Assembly: GCF_000733855.1 (NCBI RefSeq)
Contig: NZ_JPOJ01000001.1
Location: forward strand, 1,116,001-1,180,000
From: Methylomicrobium agile
GTDB lineage: Bacteria; Pseudomonadota; Gammaproteobacteria; Methylococcales; Methylomonadaceae
Direction of reading: 5' to 3'
Length of the DNA: 64,000 nucleotides
Shown here piece after piece: positions 16,985 to 25,061 of the stretch. Position numbers and translations under genes: made by a program. Position 1 is the stretch's first letter, and the number at the start of each line of letters is the position of its first letter. A model generated the notes under the pieces. That model did not search any database and was not told where the DNA came from. It was given only the letters and a program-made list of their open reading frames with translations.

Positions 16985-17806
16985 TCAGTTCGGCATCGCA
17001 GCGGCAGCGCCGCGAACCCGGATTTCGTCGAAAGGCTCGGATTGAATGATCTCGATCAACCCTTCCTTGGCGAGTTCGAGAATCGCCAAAAAGGCGACCA
17101 ATACGCCGGGGCGTCCCTCTTTGCGGAAGAAGATTTCGGTAAAACGCAGGCTTTCGACATGTTTCAGGGTGTCGAGGATCGCCGACATGCGCTCGCGGAC
17201 CGACAGCGGCTCCAGCTTCACATGGTGGTGACTGAACTGTTCGGCCCGCTTCATCACCTGCCGCAACGCGAACAGCAGCTCTTTCATCGTCACGTCGGGC
17301 AGTTTCTTTTCGAAAGTCAGGTTCGAGGTATCGGCCGCGCAGGTGAAAAGCTCGCGCTCCAGCCTCGGCATTTTGTCGATCTCTTCGGCCGCCTTTTTGA
17401 TCGCTTCATATTCCTGCAGGCGGCGGATCAACGTCGCCCGGGGATCTTCCTCGTCTTCTTCCGTTTCCCGAGGCCGGGGCAGCAGCATCCGCGATTTGAT
17501 TTCCGCGAGCAGCGCCGCCATCACCAGGTATTCGGCGGCCAGTTCCAGATTGATTTCGGTCATCATCTGAATGTAGGAAATGTACTGCTGCGTGACCTTG
17601 GCGATCGATACCTCGACGATATCGAGATTCTGCCGCCGGATCAGGTACAGCAGCAAATCCAGCGGCCCCTCGAACAGTTCGAGGAATACTTCCAGCGCGT
17701 TCGGCGGAATGTAAAGGTCGTCCGGCAATTGCTCGATCGGCTCGCCGTTGACGATCGCGATCACCGCGGCGCGTTCCGGCACGAACTCGTGGCTCAAGTC
17801 GTTCAT
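16985..17806 (-). CDS. scpA: Segregation and condensation protein A
   Basis: A 273-residue kleisin subunit of the SMC complex. It begins with the conserved FEGPLDLLLYLIRRQNLDI block (48-66), followed by ITQQYISYI-like helices, and ends in the winged-helix C-terminal domain that binds SMC. It bridges SMC heads with ScpB. It is in one operon with scpB and rluB, and the M50 protease gene lies just upstream. Confidence 0.93.
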   Translation of the reverse strand: MNDLSHEFVPERAAVIAIVNGEPIEQLPDDLYIPPNALEVFLELFEGPLDLLLYLIRRQNLDIVEVSIAKVTQQYISYIQMMTEINLELAAEYLVMAALLAEIKSRMLLPRPRETEEDEEDPRATLIRRLQEYEAIKKAAEEIDKMPRLERELFTCAADTSNLTFEKKLPDVTMKELLFALRQVMKRAEQFSHHHVKLEPLSVRERMSAILDTLKHVESLRFTEIFFRKEGRPGVLVAFLAILELAKEGLIEIIQSEPFDEIRVRGAAAAMPN

Positions 17807-17838
17807 CGCTCAATCACCGTCCGGCCTAAGCATACGCA

Positions 17839-18498
17839 TCAGATGCCGGCGATGGAGAAAAACAATTGTTGCGCAAGATACATGGGATATTCCAGAATCA
17901 AATTCAGTACCCGGGTATAAAGCAGCACTAAAAGGATGATGAAGCCGTAGCGTTCGAGGCGGTTGTACTGCCAGGCCCAGTAATTCGGCAAGATGCCGGT
18001 GACTACCCGGCTGCCGTCCAGCGGCGGAATCGGCAACAGATTGATCAGGGCCAGCACCAGATTGATCGAAATGCCGGCAATGCCGGTATAGATCAGCGGC
18101 AATGAAATCGACTCGGTACCGATCAGGACGCCCAGCCGCGCCAATAGCGCCCAGCCGACCGCCATCAACAGGTTGGAAACCGGCCCCGCCAGCGCGACCC
18201 AGGCCATGTCCTTGCGCGGATTCTTGAAATTTCTCGCGTCGACCGGCACCGGTTTGGCCCAGCCGAAAATGAAGCCCGTACCGGTCAGGAGCAGCAGTCC
18301 CGGCAAAATCACGGTACCGAACCAGTCGATGTGCTTCATCGGGTTCAGAGTCAGCCGGCCCTGCATATACGCGGTGTTATCGCCGCATTTTCTCGCCACC
18401 CAGCCGTGCGCGACCTCATGCACGGTGATCGCGAAGATCACCGGCAGAATCCAGACCACGATCCGCTGAACCAGCGACAATTCGTTCATCATATTCAA
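17839..18498 (-). CDS. Site-2-protease-family (M50) membrane metalloprotease
   Basis: A 219-residue integral membrane protein of the small YwhC/Rv1733-type M50 group. The zinc site HEVAH (27-31) lies in the first membrane helix, and the second motif PIPPLDGSRV contains the third ligand Asp. Between them are several hydrophobic segments. It would cleave transmembrane substrates within the bilayer; no PDZ domain is present, unlike RseP. It is commonly found beside scpA in proteobacteria, as here. The substrate is unknown. Confidence 0.88.
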   Translation of the reverse strand: MNMMNELSLVQRIVVWILPVIFAITVHEVAHGWVARKCGDNTAYMQGRLTLNPMKHIDWFGTVILPGLLLLTGTGFIFGWAKPVPVDARNFKNPRKDMAWVALAGPVSNLLMAVGWALLARLGVLIGTESISLPLIYTGIAGISINLVLALINLLPIPPLDGSRVVTGILPNYWAWQYNRLERYGFIILLVLLYTRVLNLILEYPMYLAQQLFFSIAGI

Positions 18499-18507
18499 TA
18501 TCCTCGG

Positions 18508-19128
18508 TTAAATCAGCATCGGCGCGATACCGATGCCCTGCCGGACGATCTCGGGACCGTTGTTCGAAAATTCAATGATCGTGGTTTCGCGGTATTCGAT
18601 AATCCCCGCATCGATCACCAGTTCGATTTCGCGCTCCAGACGCTTCCGGATATCGAAAGGATCGGTCAGCGGCTCGCTCATTCCGGGCAATAACAGACTG
18701 GTCGTAAACAAAGGCTCTTCAAGCTCGGCGACCAGCGTCAACGCAATCGGATGCTGCGGAATCCGGATGCCGACCGTTTTCTTTTTCGGATGCTGCAGAC
18801 GGCGCGGCACTTCCCGGGTCGCATCCAGAATGAAAGTAAACGGCCCCGGCGTCAGCGCCTTGATCATCCGGTAGGCATCGTTGCCGATTTTCGTGAAATT
18901 GGAGATTTGTGCCAAGTCCTTGCAGACCAGCGTGAAATTATGCTTATCGTCCAGCTGGCGGATCCGGCGGATCTTGTCCAGGGCCGCCTTGTCGCCGATC
19001 TGGCAGGCGAGCGCGTACGAAGAATCGGTCGGATAGACGATCACGCCGCCCTGGCGGATAATCTCCACCGCGCGATGAATCAGACGCAACTGCGGGGTTT
19101 CGGGGTGGATCTCAAAAAACTGGGCCAT
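18508..19128 (-). CDS. yciO: YciO, Sua5/YrdC-family protein
   Basis: A 206-residue member of the YrdC/Sua5 fold, closest to YciO. It has GGVIVYPTDSSYALAC (the YrdC signature), IRRIRQLDDKHNFTLVC and a TPGPFTFIL segment. TsaC/Sua5 proteins make threonylcarbamoyl-AMP for tRNA t6A; YciO is the paralogue whose activity in the cell is less certain. It lies 10 bp upstream of the M50 protease gene and is likely co-transcribed with it. Confidence 0.88.
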   Translation of the reverse strand: MAQFFEIHPETPQLRLIHRAVEIIRQGGVIVYPTDSSYALACQIGDKAALDKIRRIRQLDDKHNFTLVCKDLAQISNFTKIGNDAYRMIKALTPGPFTFILDATREVPRRLQHPKKKTVGIRIPQHPIALTLVAELEEPLFTTSLLLPGMSEPLTDPFDIRKRLEREIELVIDAGIIEYRETTIIEFSNNGPEIVRQGIGIAPMLI

Positions 19129-19202
19129 GTTTTAGGAAGGCATTGAACTAAGGCGTCATTATACCGTATTTAATGATCCAGAAAGCTTTTCGGCCGCCTC
19201 CC

Positions 19203-19892
19203 TCAACGTTCCGATTCTTTCTTAGCGACTTTGTTGCGCAAGTAAACCGGCTGCGCGTCTTCGACATCGACCGCCAGGCCCTGCGCGTAACCGCGCGCGC
19301 CCAGGCGGGCGACCGCGCCCGCGCGCGGCAGGTTGTCCGTTTCGATCAAATCGACTCGGCCGGACAGCCTGTCCGCCAACGCATCCCGATAAGGCCCCCA
19401 ACCGGTACCGATCCCGGCACCCGAAACGTCCGGAAAGACGATCGATTCGGCCGGGGTCACCGTTTCCTCGCCGATCAGTTCGGCAAAGCCGGCGGCCTCC
19501 CGCCGGTAAACCGCAAAATAGATTTCGCCCATCCGGGCATCCATTGCGGTAAAGGCGGTGCCGCAGCGATCGCCGTTCCGGTCGAAAAACGCCTGCGCGA
19601 CGGCCGCCAGCGTCGAAACCGGCACGACCGGCAAATTACCGCCCAGGGCGATGCCGTGAATCACGCCGGTCGCGATCCGCACGCCGGTAAAGGAGCCCGG
19701 CCCGCGCCCGAACGCCAGCGCATCGAGATCGGCAAGCTTCAATCCTGCCTCGCGCATCAATCCGTCGACCATCGGCAGAATCAATTGGGCATGATCCCGC
19801 GGCGATACCTGATAACGCTCGATCACTTCCCCGTCGAGGTAAAGCGCGGCCGAACACGCTTCGGTGGCGGTCTCCACCGCGAGTAATTTCAT
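19203..19892 (-). CDS. tsaB: tRNA threonylcarbamoyladenosine biosynthesis protein TsaB
   Basis: A 229-residue ASKHA-fold protein. It begins MKLLAVETATEACSAAL and has the characteristic FGRGPGSFTGVRIATG segment (61-76) of TsaB/YeaZ. TsaB pairs with TsaD to form the t6A37-synthesising complex in the cytosol. Its start overlaps the stop of the upstream small gene by four bases (ATGA), so the two are co-translated. Confidence 0.93.
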   Translation of the reverse strand: MKLLAVETATEACSAALYLDGEVIERYQVSPRDHAQLILPMVDGLMREAGLKLADLDALAFGRGPGSFTGVRIATGVIHGIALGGNLPVVPVSTLAAVAQAFFDRNGDRCGTAFTAMDARMGEIYFAVYRREAAGFAELIGEETVTPAESIVFPDVSGAGIGTGWGPYRDALADRLSGRVDLIETDNLPRAGAVARLGARGYAQGLAVDVEDAQPVYLRNKVAKKESER

Positions 19893-20164
19893 TCTTTATC
19901 CTGTGGTGTCAGCAGCTCGACAAGCCTTCTCAGCACGTCAACGTCCCCGGTAACTTCGGCATAGTCTCGGCTCGCAAAATCCAACACCCTGCCGTCGGCC
20001 GCGCGCAACCGGCGTGTTTGTTCTGCGCTCAAATCGTCCAAGTGATCCTGTAAAAAACGCTTATGACCGATTAGCAAAAACGTGTCGCCGGCATGAGGCT
20101 CCCAAAACTCAAGCCCCACCGAATAAATTTTTAAGTTTTTCTCTAACCTGTCCATCAATGTCAT
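19889..20164 (-). CDS. Conserved hypothetical protein upstream of tsaB
   Basis: A 91-residue protein read from the ATG at 20164; an ATG at 20155 is also possible. It has IYSVGLEFWEPHAGDTFLLIG, an acidic helical centre and a C-terminal VDVLRRLVELL helix. I do not recognise a domain. The frame is open another 212 codons upstream, but that stretch overlaps the cupredoxin gene and looks non-coding. The four-base overlap with tsaB is the best support for it being real. Confidence 0.6.
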   Translation of the reverse strand: MTLMDRLEKNLKIYSVGLEFWEPHAGDTFLLIGHKRFLQDHLDDLSAEQTRRLRAADGRVLDFASRDYAEVTGDVDVLRRLVELLTPQDKE

Positions 20165-20289
20165 CGCCGTATACTGATGTTTGTGCCGGGTTTCTATCTC
20201 GGTAAAAGTTTTTGATTGGAGGATTGCGCCGCACCATCTATGTGCCCAGTTCCGGCAAGACGAGGTAGCCATGTTTGTTATTTTCGGCC

Positions 20290-20958
20290 TCATTTCTTGC
20301 CGATGCGCAATCGCAATAACAGCGGTGCGAGCGTGCCGATCAGGATGCTGAACAGCACCATGCCGATATGCTGGCGGTTCCAGTCGACCGGATACAGATC
20401 GGCCCTGACCGGATCGGACAGGCCGGGAATGCTCGGCAAATCGCCGTCGCCGCCGTCGACCTTCAATTGCGCTTTCATGCCTTTTTCCTGATGCTGCGGC
20501 AATTCGCAGTGCACCAGGTAAGTCTTTTGCCGGCTCGGCACGATCATCGAGGCTTTCAATTGCCCATGCCCGAACAGTTCCAGGTGCAGCATGCCTTCGG
20601 GGTAAAGGTAACCCGGCAGGCCGTGGATCATCATTTGATGCCGGACATGGTCGTCGTTGATGAAGGTGATGTTGATCTTCGCGCAGGGTTTGACGTTCCA
20701 CTCCTGCCGGTCGTAAGCGAACATCCGGCCCGGAAACTTTTTCGCATGTTCGTGGCCGGCGCGGATCGTCAGTTCGACCGTTTCGGAAATCTGCGGACAA
20801 TCGCGCGGCAGCCGGTCCGGATTCGCGTTCATGATCATGCCGGTTTCATCCATCATCATGCCGCCGTGGTGATGCATCATTTCGGCATGTGCAGGTAATC
20901 CTAAAACGCCGAGCAGCCACAAACCGGCGGCAAGCGTTGTCTTTTTCACGACTTTCAT
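20290..20958 (-). CDS. Membrane-anchored cupredoxin-domain protein
   Basis: A 222-residue exported protein. The signal peptide ends LPAHA, followed by a His/Met-rich segment (MMHHHGGMMM) likely to bind copper. A cupredoxin fold (about 55-165) has the type 1 copper-like ligands HQMMIH and C-E-L-P-Q-H near VHCELPQHQEKGM. A single transmembrane helix with a cytoplasmic LRIGKK tail closes the protein. It would face the periplasm as an electron carrier or copper handler for the multicopper oxidase whose stop overlaps its start (ATGA). Confidence 0.82.
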   Translation of the reverse strand: MKVVKKTTLAAGLWLLGVLGLPAHAEMMHHHGGMMMDETGMIMNANPDRLPRDCPQISETVELTIRAGHEHAKKFPGRMFAYDRQEWNVKPCAKINITFINDDHVRHQMMIHGLPGYLYPEGMLHLELFGHGQLKASMIVPSRQKTYLVHCELPQHQEKGMKAQLKVDGGDGDLPSIPGLSDPVRADLYPVDWNRQHIGMVLFSILIGTLAPLLLRLRIGKK

Positions 20959-22616
20959 GATTTACGGTTCCTGTAGCCGGTAAAAATCAGATAGACGGCA
21001 AACCCGAGCGCGGAGCCGCCCGCCAGGCCGAAGGCAACCAACTTCAACACGTCCGGCTCGATCAATCCTGGTTCGCCGAGCATCGCGGTAAAATCGCCTT
21101 CCGCCCAGGGCGGCTGTTTTTTCGCATAATAATTTTTGTCGAACGCGACATCGAGCATTTCGGCGTGCATGTTCGGCATGCCTTTCTCGTCCAGAAAAGC
21201 CCGGTAACCGAGCAGCGAGATATTGCCGCCCGGTTCCATGCCGTCGGTCGTTTCGCCGTTCGAGGCATGGTCATGGAACATCCACACGCCCGGCCCGTAA
21301 CTGTGCAGGCCGTCGTTGACCGTTTTGAGATCGACGTCGAGCCGCTGCGCGGGCGCAATGTCCAGCACGTCGCGCGTCACGCGCGCCGCTTCGGGCCGCT
21401 CGGCGCCGTCGGTCGCGGTCACCGTGACCTTGTGGCCGTGAATGTGCAGCGCGATCGGCGAACGCTGCGCATTCGCGATGCGCAGTTTGACCTTCTCGTT
21501 TTCGCCGGTCGCGATCAGGCCGTCGCGCACCGTATAAGGAAAGGAGTGGCCGTTCAACAGGAAATAATTTTCATGGGATTCGGTGATGTTGTATTCGCGG
21601 CTCATCCGTTTCGCGATCAGGCGAACGTCGTTCGCCTCCTGGATCACCGACGACAGCTTCTTGTCGAGCGACTGGTACAGCAAGTCGAACTCGCGATTGT
21701 AGTTTTCCTTCACCTGCACCGACGGATGCCGGACCTGGCCGGCGCCGACATTGAAGGTCTGCACCCAGTTGTTCGGCTTGTTTTCCTCGACCACGAAGAT
21801 GCCGCTGAGCCCCATCATCATGTGCTGCGCGGTCTGCACGTGGCAGTGATACAGCATCGTGCCGGCATGCCGGGGCTGCATTTCGTAGGTATGGCTTGCG
21901 CCCGGAAACACCGCATGCTCCTCCATGCCGTCGTTGTCCTCGCCCGCGGCGGTCATGAACGGATGGTCGACGCCGTGCAGATGGATCGTGTGCGGCAGGT
22001 AGTGGATGTTTTCGAGCGTGACGAACACCTTGTCGCCCTGCTCGACCCGGATCGTCGGCGACGGCGCGCGCAGCAGCGGGTTCGCCTGCATCGTGAAAAA
22101 GTTCTTCAGCGCCATGCCTTGCGATTTGGGCGCGAACACCCAGAGTCCCGGCTTGAGGCCGGGCGCGATGTCGAATGTATTGATCAGGAATTCGCCGTCG
22201 GGACTGGCCCCGTTCAGTTCCACCACTTCGAGCTTGATCCGGATCACATCCGGATCGCCGTCACCGTCGAGATCGTCGCTTTTGACGACCGCGTCCTGGG
22301 CCAGCCGGGTCTGCATCAGCGTCGCCATCGATACGTTATTGGTGCCTTTGACCGCCGCCGCAATGTCATAAGGATTGTCCGGATCGCAGGACAGCGCTTC
22401 GTCGATGCTCACGCCGTCGATCGTCTGCGCCTTGCGCCATGCGGGATGCTCGTCCGGGCACGGGTTTTCGGTACCGCCCGCTTCGGCCGAGCGGGTATAA
22501 ACGGTCGAAGGCGCCAGGGCGCCGCCTTTTTCCAGGCCCGACGGCGCCAGCCACCAGGCAAAACCCGCCGCCAGCGCGGCGAGCAGTATCACGATATAAC
22601 GTTTTTTGGGAGTCAT
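20955..22616 (-). CDS. Membrane-anchored multicopper oxidase
   Basis: A 553-residue protein starting at the ATG at 22616. An N-terminal signal or anchor (YIVILLAALAAGFAWWL) is followed by two cupredoxin domains. Copper motifs are HTIHLHGVDHPF, YHCHVQTAQHMMMG, HIHGHKVT and WMFHDHAS. The only HCH cysteine is in the first domain, so the type 1 site is there. A DLDGDGDPDV loop resembling an EF-hand or FG-GAP calcium loop lies in the N-terminal part. A C-terminal membrane helix ends YRNRKS. It should oxidise a reductant (metal ion or organic) with oxygen in the periplasm, paired with the overlapping cupredoxin gene. Confidence 0.85.
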   Translation of the reverse strand: MTPKKRYIVILLAALAAGFAWWLAPSGLEKGGALAPSTVYTRSAEAGGTENPCPDEHPAWRKAQTIDGVSIDEALSCDPDNPYDIAAAVKGTNNVSMATLMQTRLAQDAVVKSDDLDGDGDPDVIRIKLEVVELNGASPDGEFLINTFDIAPGLKPGLWVFAPKSQGMALKNFFTMQANPLLRAPSPTIRVEQGDKVFVTLENIHYLPHTIHLHGVDHPFMTAAGEDNDGMEEHAVFPGASHTYEMQPRHAGTMLYHCHVQTAQHMMMGLSGIFVVEENKPNNWVQTFNVGAGQVRHPSVQVKENYNREFDLLYQSLDKKLSSVIQEANDVRLIAKRMSREYNITESHENYFLLNGHSFPYTVRDGLIATGENEKVKLRIANAQRSPIALHIHGHKVTVTATDGAERPEAARVTRDVLDIAPAQRLDVDLKTVNDGLHSYGPGVWMFHDHASNGETTDGMEPGGNISLLGYRAFLDEKGMPNMHAEMLDVAFDKNYYAKKQPPWAEGDFTAMLGEPGLIEPDVLKLVAFGLAGGSALGFAVYLIFTGYRNRKS

Positions 22617-22678
22617 GGAATGACGAAAAACTTTAAAAAAGAGAGTTATTGTACAAGGGACATGCCGGAAAAATAAAC

Positions 22679-22768
22679 GTAGGGTACGCTGCGCGTACCT
22701 CATTCTAAATTTTGAGCACTTGGAAAAACCGGAAAATTTAACATAACGGTACGCCCGGCGTACCCTAC
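22679..22768. repeat. Family D paired inverted repeat, copy 2
   Basis: Arms GTAGGGTACGCTGCGCG and its imperfect complement ending CGTACCCTAC are separated by about 48 bp. It lies upstream of the multicopper oxidase gene, within the 600-bp gap before tusD, and may contain or disrupt promoter sequence. Confidence 0.75.
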
Positions 22769-22875
22769 GGGGCTATATGTCGGACGGGACATTTATCTCG
22801 TCCATAACGTTTAAAGAGAGACGGACAGGAAGGATGATTTTGTGTTTGCGGAGAGTTTTCAAACCTTGGGGACGT

Positions 22876-23077
22876 CGCTAGAGCATTTTCGTTTCGGGTT
22901 TACGTGCCGCTAAGTTAAGGGAAACTCGTCATTCCGGCAAGGATTGCCGGAATCCAGAAGCCAAGGATGGCGACTTCTAATACATCCATGTCATCTGGAT
23001 CTCGGCAATCCCTGCCGAGATGACGGCTTGACTTAACGGTATTGCGCCCTTATACGCGATATGAAAATGCTCTAGCG
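22876..23077. mobile_element. MITE-like element with perfect terminal inverted repeats
   Basis: About 200 bp bounded by perfect 15-bp inverted repeats, CGCTAGAGCATTTTC and its complement. Inside are two further inverted pairs, around CATTCCGGCAA...TTGCCGGAAT and CTCGGCA...TGCCGAG. There is no coding capacity. This is the structure of a non-autonomous transposable element; only one copy is in the window, so mobility is inferred. Confidence 0.65.
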
Positions 23078-23091
23078 GCCTCTCAGGAAAA

Positions 23092-23112
23092 GGTACGCGC
23101 AGCGTACCCTAC
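23092..23112. repeat. Single arm of family D repeat
   Basis: One 21-bp arm ending CAGCGTACCCTAC, without a nearby partner. The partner may have been lost, or may be the arms at 22679-22768 separated by the MITE-like insertion. Confidence 0.6.
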
Positions 23113-23217
23113 ATAGGACAGCACAACCTCAGACCATAAAAGCGGCCTATAAGTTTGCCCGTAATTTTTACTCCTGCCGGATTGTGTTAATCTACGGGGT
23201 AAAAACCGACCGATTTC

Positions 23218-23607
23218 ATGAAATTCGCACTACAAATCAATGCCGGCCCTTATGCCTCGAACGCCGGCCATACCGCTTACCGATTTGCCGAAACCGCGCT
23301 CGCGATGGGGCACGAGGTGGAGCGGGTGTTTTTTTACCATGACGGCATCTATCACGGCTTGCGCTATGCCACGCCGCCCGACGACGAATTCGACTGCACC
23401 GCCCGCTGGAGCGCGCTGGCCGAGCGCCACCGGATCGATCTGGTGCTGTGCATTTCGGCGGCGCAAAAGCGCGGACTTCTGTGCCGCGACGAAGCCGAAC
23501 GGCAAGGCAAGCACGATGACGACCTGGCGCCGGGCTTTAGGATTGCCGGCCTCGGGCAACTGGTCGAGGCGATCCGGCACGCGGACCGTTTCCTGGTTTT
23601 CGGCTGA
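23218..23607 (+). CDS. tusD: Sulfurtransferase TusD (DsrE family)
   Basis: A 129-residue DsrE-fold protein. It begins KFALQINAGPYASNAGHTAYRFAETAL, as TusD/DsrE does, and has the active cysteine in LVLCISAAQKRG. TusD relays persulfide sulfur from TusA to TusE for 2-thiouridine synthesis at tRNA wobble positions; DsrE acts in sulfur oxidation. It is followed after 5 bp by tusC. No tusB follows. Confidence 0.85.
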   Translation: MKFALQINAGPYASNAGHTAYRFAETALAMGHEVERVFFYHDGIYHGLRYATPPDDEFDCTARWSALAERHRIDLVLCISAAQKRGLLCRDEAERQGKHDDDLAPGFRIAGLGQLVEAIRHADRFLVFG

Positions 23608-23612
23608 TCTTT

Positions 23613-23969
23613 ATGAAGCAATTTTTATTCGTTCTCCGCAGGCCGCCGCACAGCGGCGCCTTCGTCCAGGAAATGCTCGACATCGTGCTGACGACCGCCG
23701 CCTTCGACCAGCCGGCTTCGGTATTGCTGCTCGACGATGCGGTCTTCCAGTTGAAACACGGCCAGCAGCCGGCCGATTTCGGGATGAAGGATACCGCGTC
23801 GATTTACCGTGCGCTCGAAATTTACGATGTAAAGCACGTCTATGCGGAACTCGAATCGCTCGAAGAACGCGGCCTGAAGCCGGCCGACCTCGGCCTGCCC
23901 GTCCAAACCATCTATAGGAAAGATATCGCCAGCCTGATGCGCCGCCATCAGGTGCTGTTTTCGGGGTAA
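23613..23969 (+). CDS. tusC: Sulfurtransferase complex subunit TusC (DsrF family)
   Basis: A 118-residue DsrF-fold protein: FLFVLRRPPHSGAFVQEMLDIVLTTAAF then a VLLLDDAVFQL segment typical of TusC. It lacks catalytic cysteine, as expected, and is the structural partner of TusD in the TusBCD heterohexamer. The 400 bp after it hold no tusB, so the third subunit is encoded elsewhere or absent. Confidence 0.85.
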   Translation: MKQFLFVLRRPPHSGAFVQEMLDIVLTTAAFDQPASVLLLDDAVFQLKHGQQPADFGMKDTASIYRALEIYDVKHVYAELESLEERGLKPADLGLPVQTIYRKDIASLMRRHQVLFSG

Positions 23970-24327
23970 ACCGCCGCTCTGCCAACGAACGGCCTCCGCA
24001 GTCGTTGCGGAGCCCCGAAAACTTCATGCAGCCCCGGCGAAGATCGGCTTGCCGGTTACCTCCGATCATAAATAAAGAAACTATGTCATATGCCTCACCC
24101 GGTCGGTCAAATCACACAAATTCCCCGAGACAGCGCAATATAACCCATTGATAATGGCCTATTTTTTCCAGACAAACCCCAAATTAAAGCAAAAACCTTG
24201 CCAAAAACCGCGACATTTTACCGCGCGTCAATTCGCCGCATTTCCTAACACATATCATGCCGATACACTCTTCTCCAGCTTTTGCAAGGCCTGTAAGACA
24301 GCATAAGCTATCATCCTTCCTCACTCG
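23970..24327. other. Intergenic region, no gene seen
   Basis: About 360 bp without a supported coding frame. It is AT-richer than the flanks and directly precedes a strong terminator-like hairpin, so it could carry a promoter and a short leader or small RNA ending at 24359. Confidence 0.35.
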
Positions 24328-24359
24328 GCGCGGACCGGTTTCCGGTCCGCGCTTTTTTT
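24328..24359 (+). terminator. Rho-independent terminator
   Basis: A perfect 11-bp stem GCGCGGACCGG / CCGGTCCGCGC with a TTT loop is followed by seven T residues. It ends 13 bp before the next start codon, with the ribosome binding site between, so it may act as an attenuator of that gene or end a small upstream RNA. Confidence 0.85.
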
Positions 24360-24372
24360 GAAAGGAGCCGAC

Positions 24373-25059
24373 ATGAAACGCTACGACACGCTTAAATCAA
24401 ACAAGATTCCGACGCATCCCGAGATGCTGAGAAAACAAACCGCGATTCACGAAGCGGGACACGCGGCCGCGATTTATCTGGGCAACAAACAAAAGCAACT
24501 GCCGCCGGTTTTTTTCCAAATCATCATCAAAGACGTGGTGCACGTGGGACAATGGCCCTGCCGGACACGCCATGCCGCTCCCGATACGATGGCTTGTTTC
24601 GCCAAGGTCGAAGGCGGCCGGCTGATTCATACGCTGCCGCCCTCGCTGACGGACGCCGCACGGCGCCTGCCGCCTTCCGAACGGGATGCTTACCGGGCCG
24701 CGTTCGAGGCCGATATCGTCAATTTTCTGGCCGGCCCGCTCGCCGAAGCCAGATACGTGGCGTTATGCGACGGCGAAATCTTCAATCCGCGCCTGGTGAA
24801 TCTCGACGCGCTGCATTTTTACGGCGGCGCGGCGGATGTCGCGCTGACGAAGGAATACATGGACTGCCTTTCCCTGGAAACCCTGGAAAAAGAACAAAAG
24901 CTCGGCGAACTGTTCCTGGCGGCCCATCATTTCATCAGCCAGCGCCCGCACTGGCAGGCCATTACGGCGCTGGCCGATTTCATTCTGAACGCCGGCAAGA
25001 AAACGATCGCCTGCGAGGAAATCATCGGCGTACTCGACGCGCAGGCAGGCTGGGCCTGA
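24373..25059 (+). CDS. M41 (FtsH-like) peptidase-domain protein lacking an AAA domain
   Basis: A 228-residue protein starting at the ATG at 24373 behind AAAGGAG. It carries TAIHEAGHAAAIYL (His26, Glu27, His30), the zinc motif of FtsH-type peptidases. An FLAGPLAEARY segment aligns with the LAGRAAE block of FtsH, and GGAADVALTKEY contains the Asp that would be the third zinc ligand. There is no ATPase domain, membrane helix or signal peptide, so it is a stand-alone cytosolic metallopeptidase domain. Activity and substrate are unknown. Confidence 0.75.
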   Translation: MKRYDTLKSNKIPTHPEMLRKQTAIHEAGHAAAIYLGNKQKQLPPVFFQIIIKDVVHVGQWPCRTRHAAPDTMACFAKVEGGRLIHTLPPSLTDAARRLPPSERDAYRAAFEADIVNFLAGPLAEARYVALCDGEIFNPRLVNLDALHFYGGAADVALTKEYMDCLSLETLEKEQKLGELFLAAHHFISQRPHWQAITALADFILNAGKKTIACEEIIGVLDAQAGWA

Positions 25060-25061
25060 AA

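Noticed and set aside
20165-20800. Upstream extension of the small gene before tsaB to a 303-residue protein
   Set aside because: The extension is antisense-like, Arg/Pro-rich and overlaps the cupredoxin gene on the same strand in another frame; the short form from 20164 is adequate.
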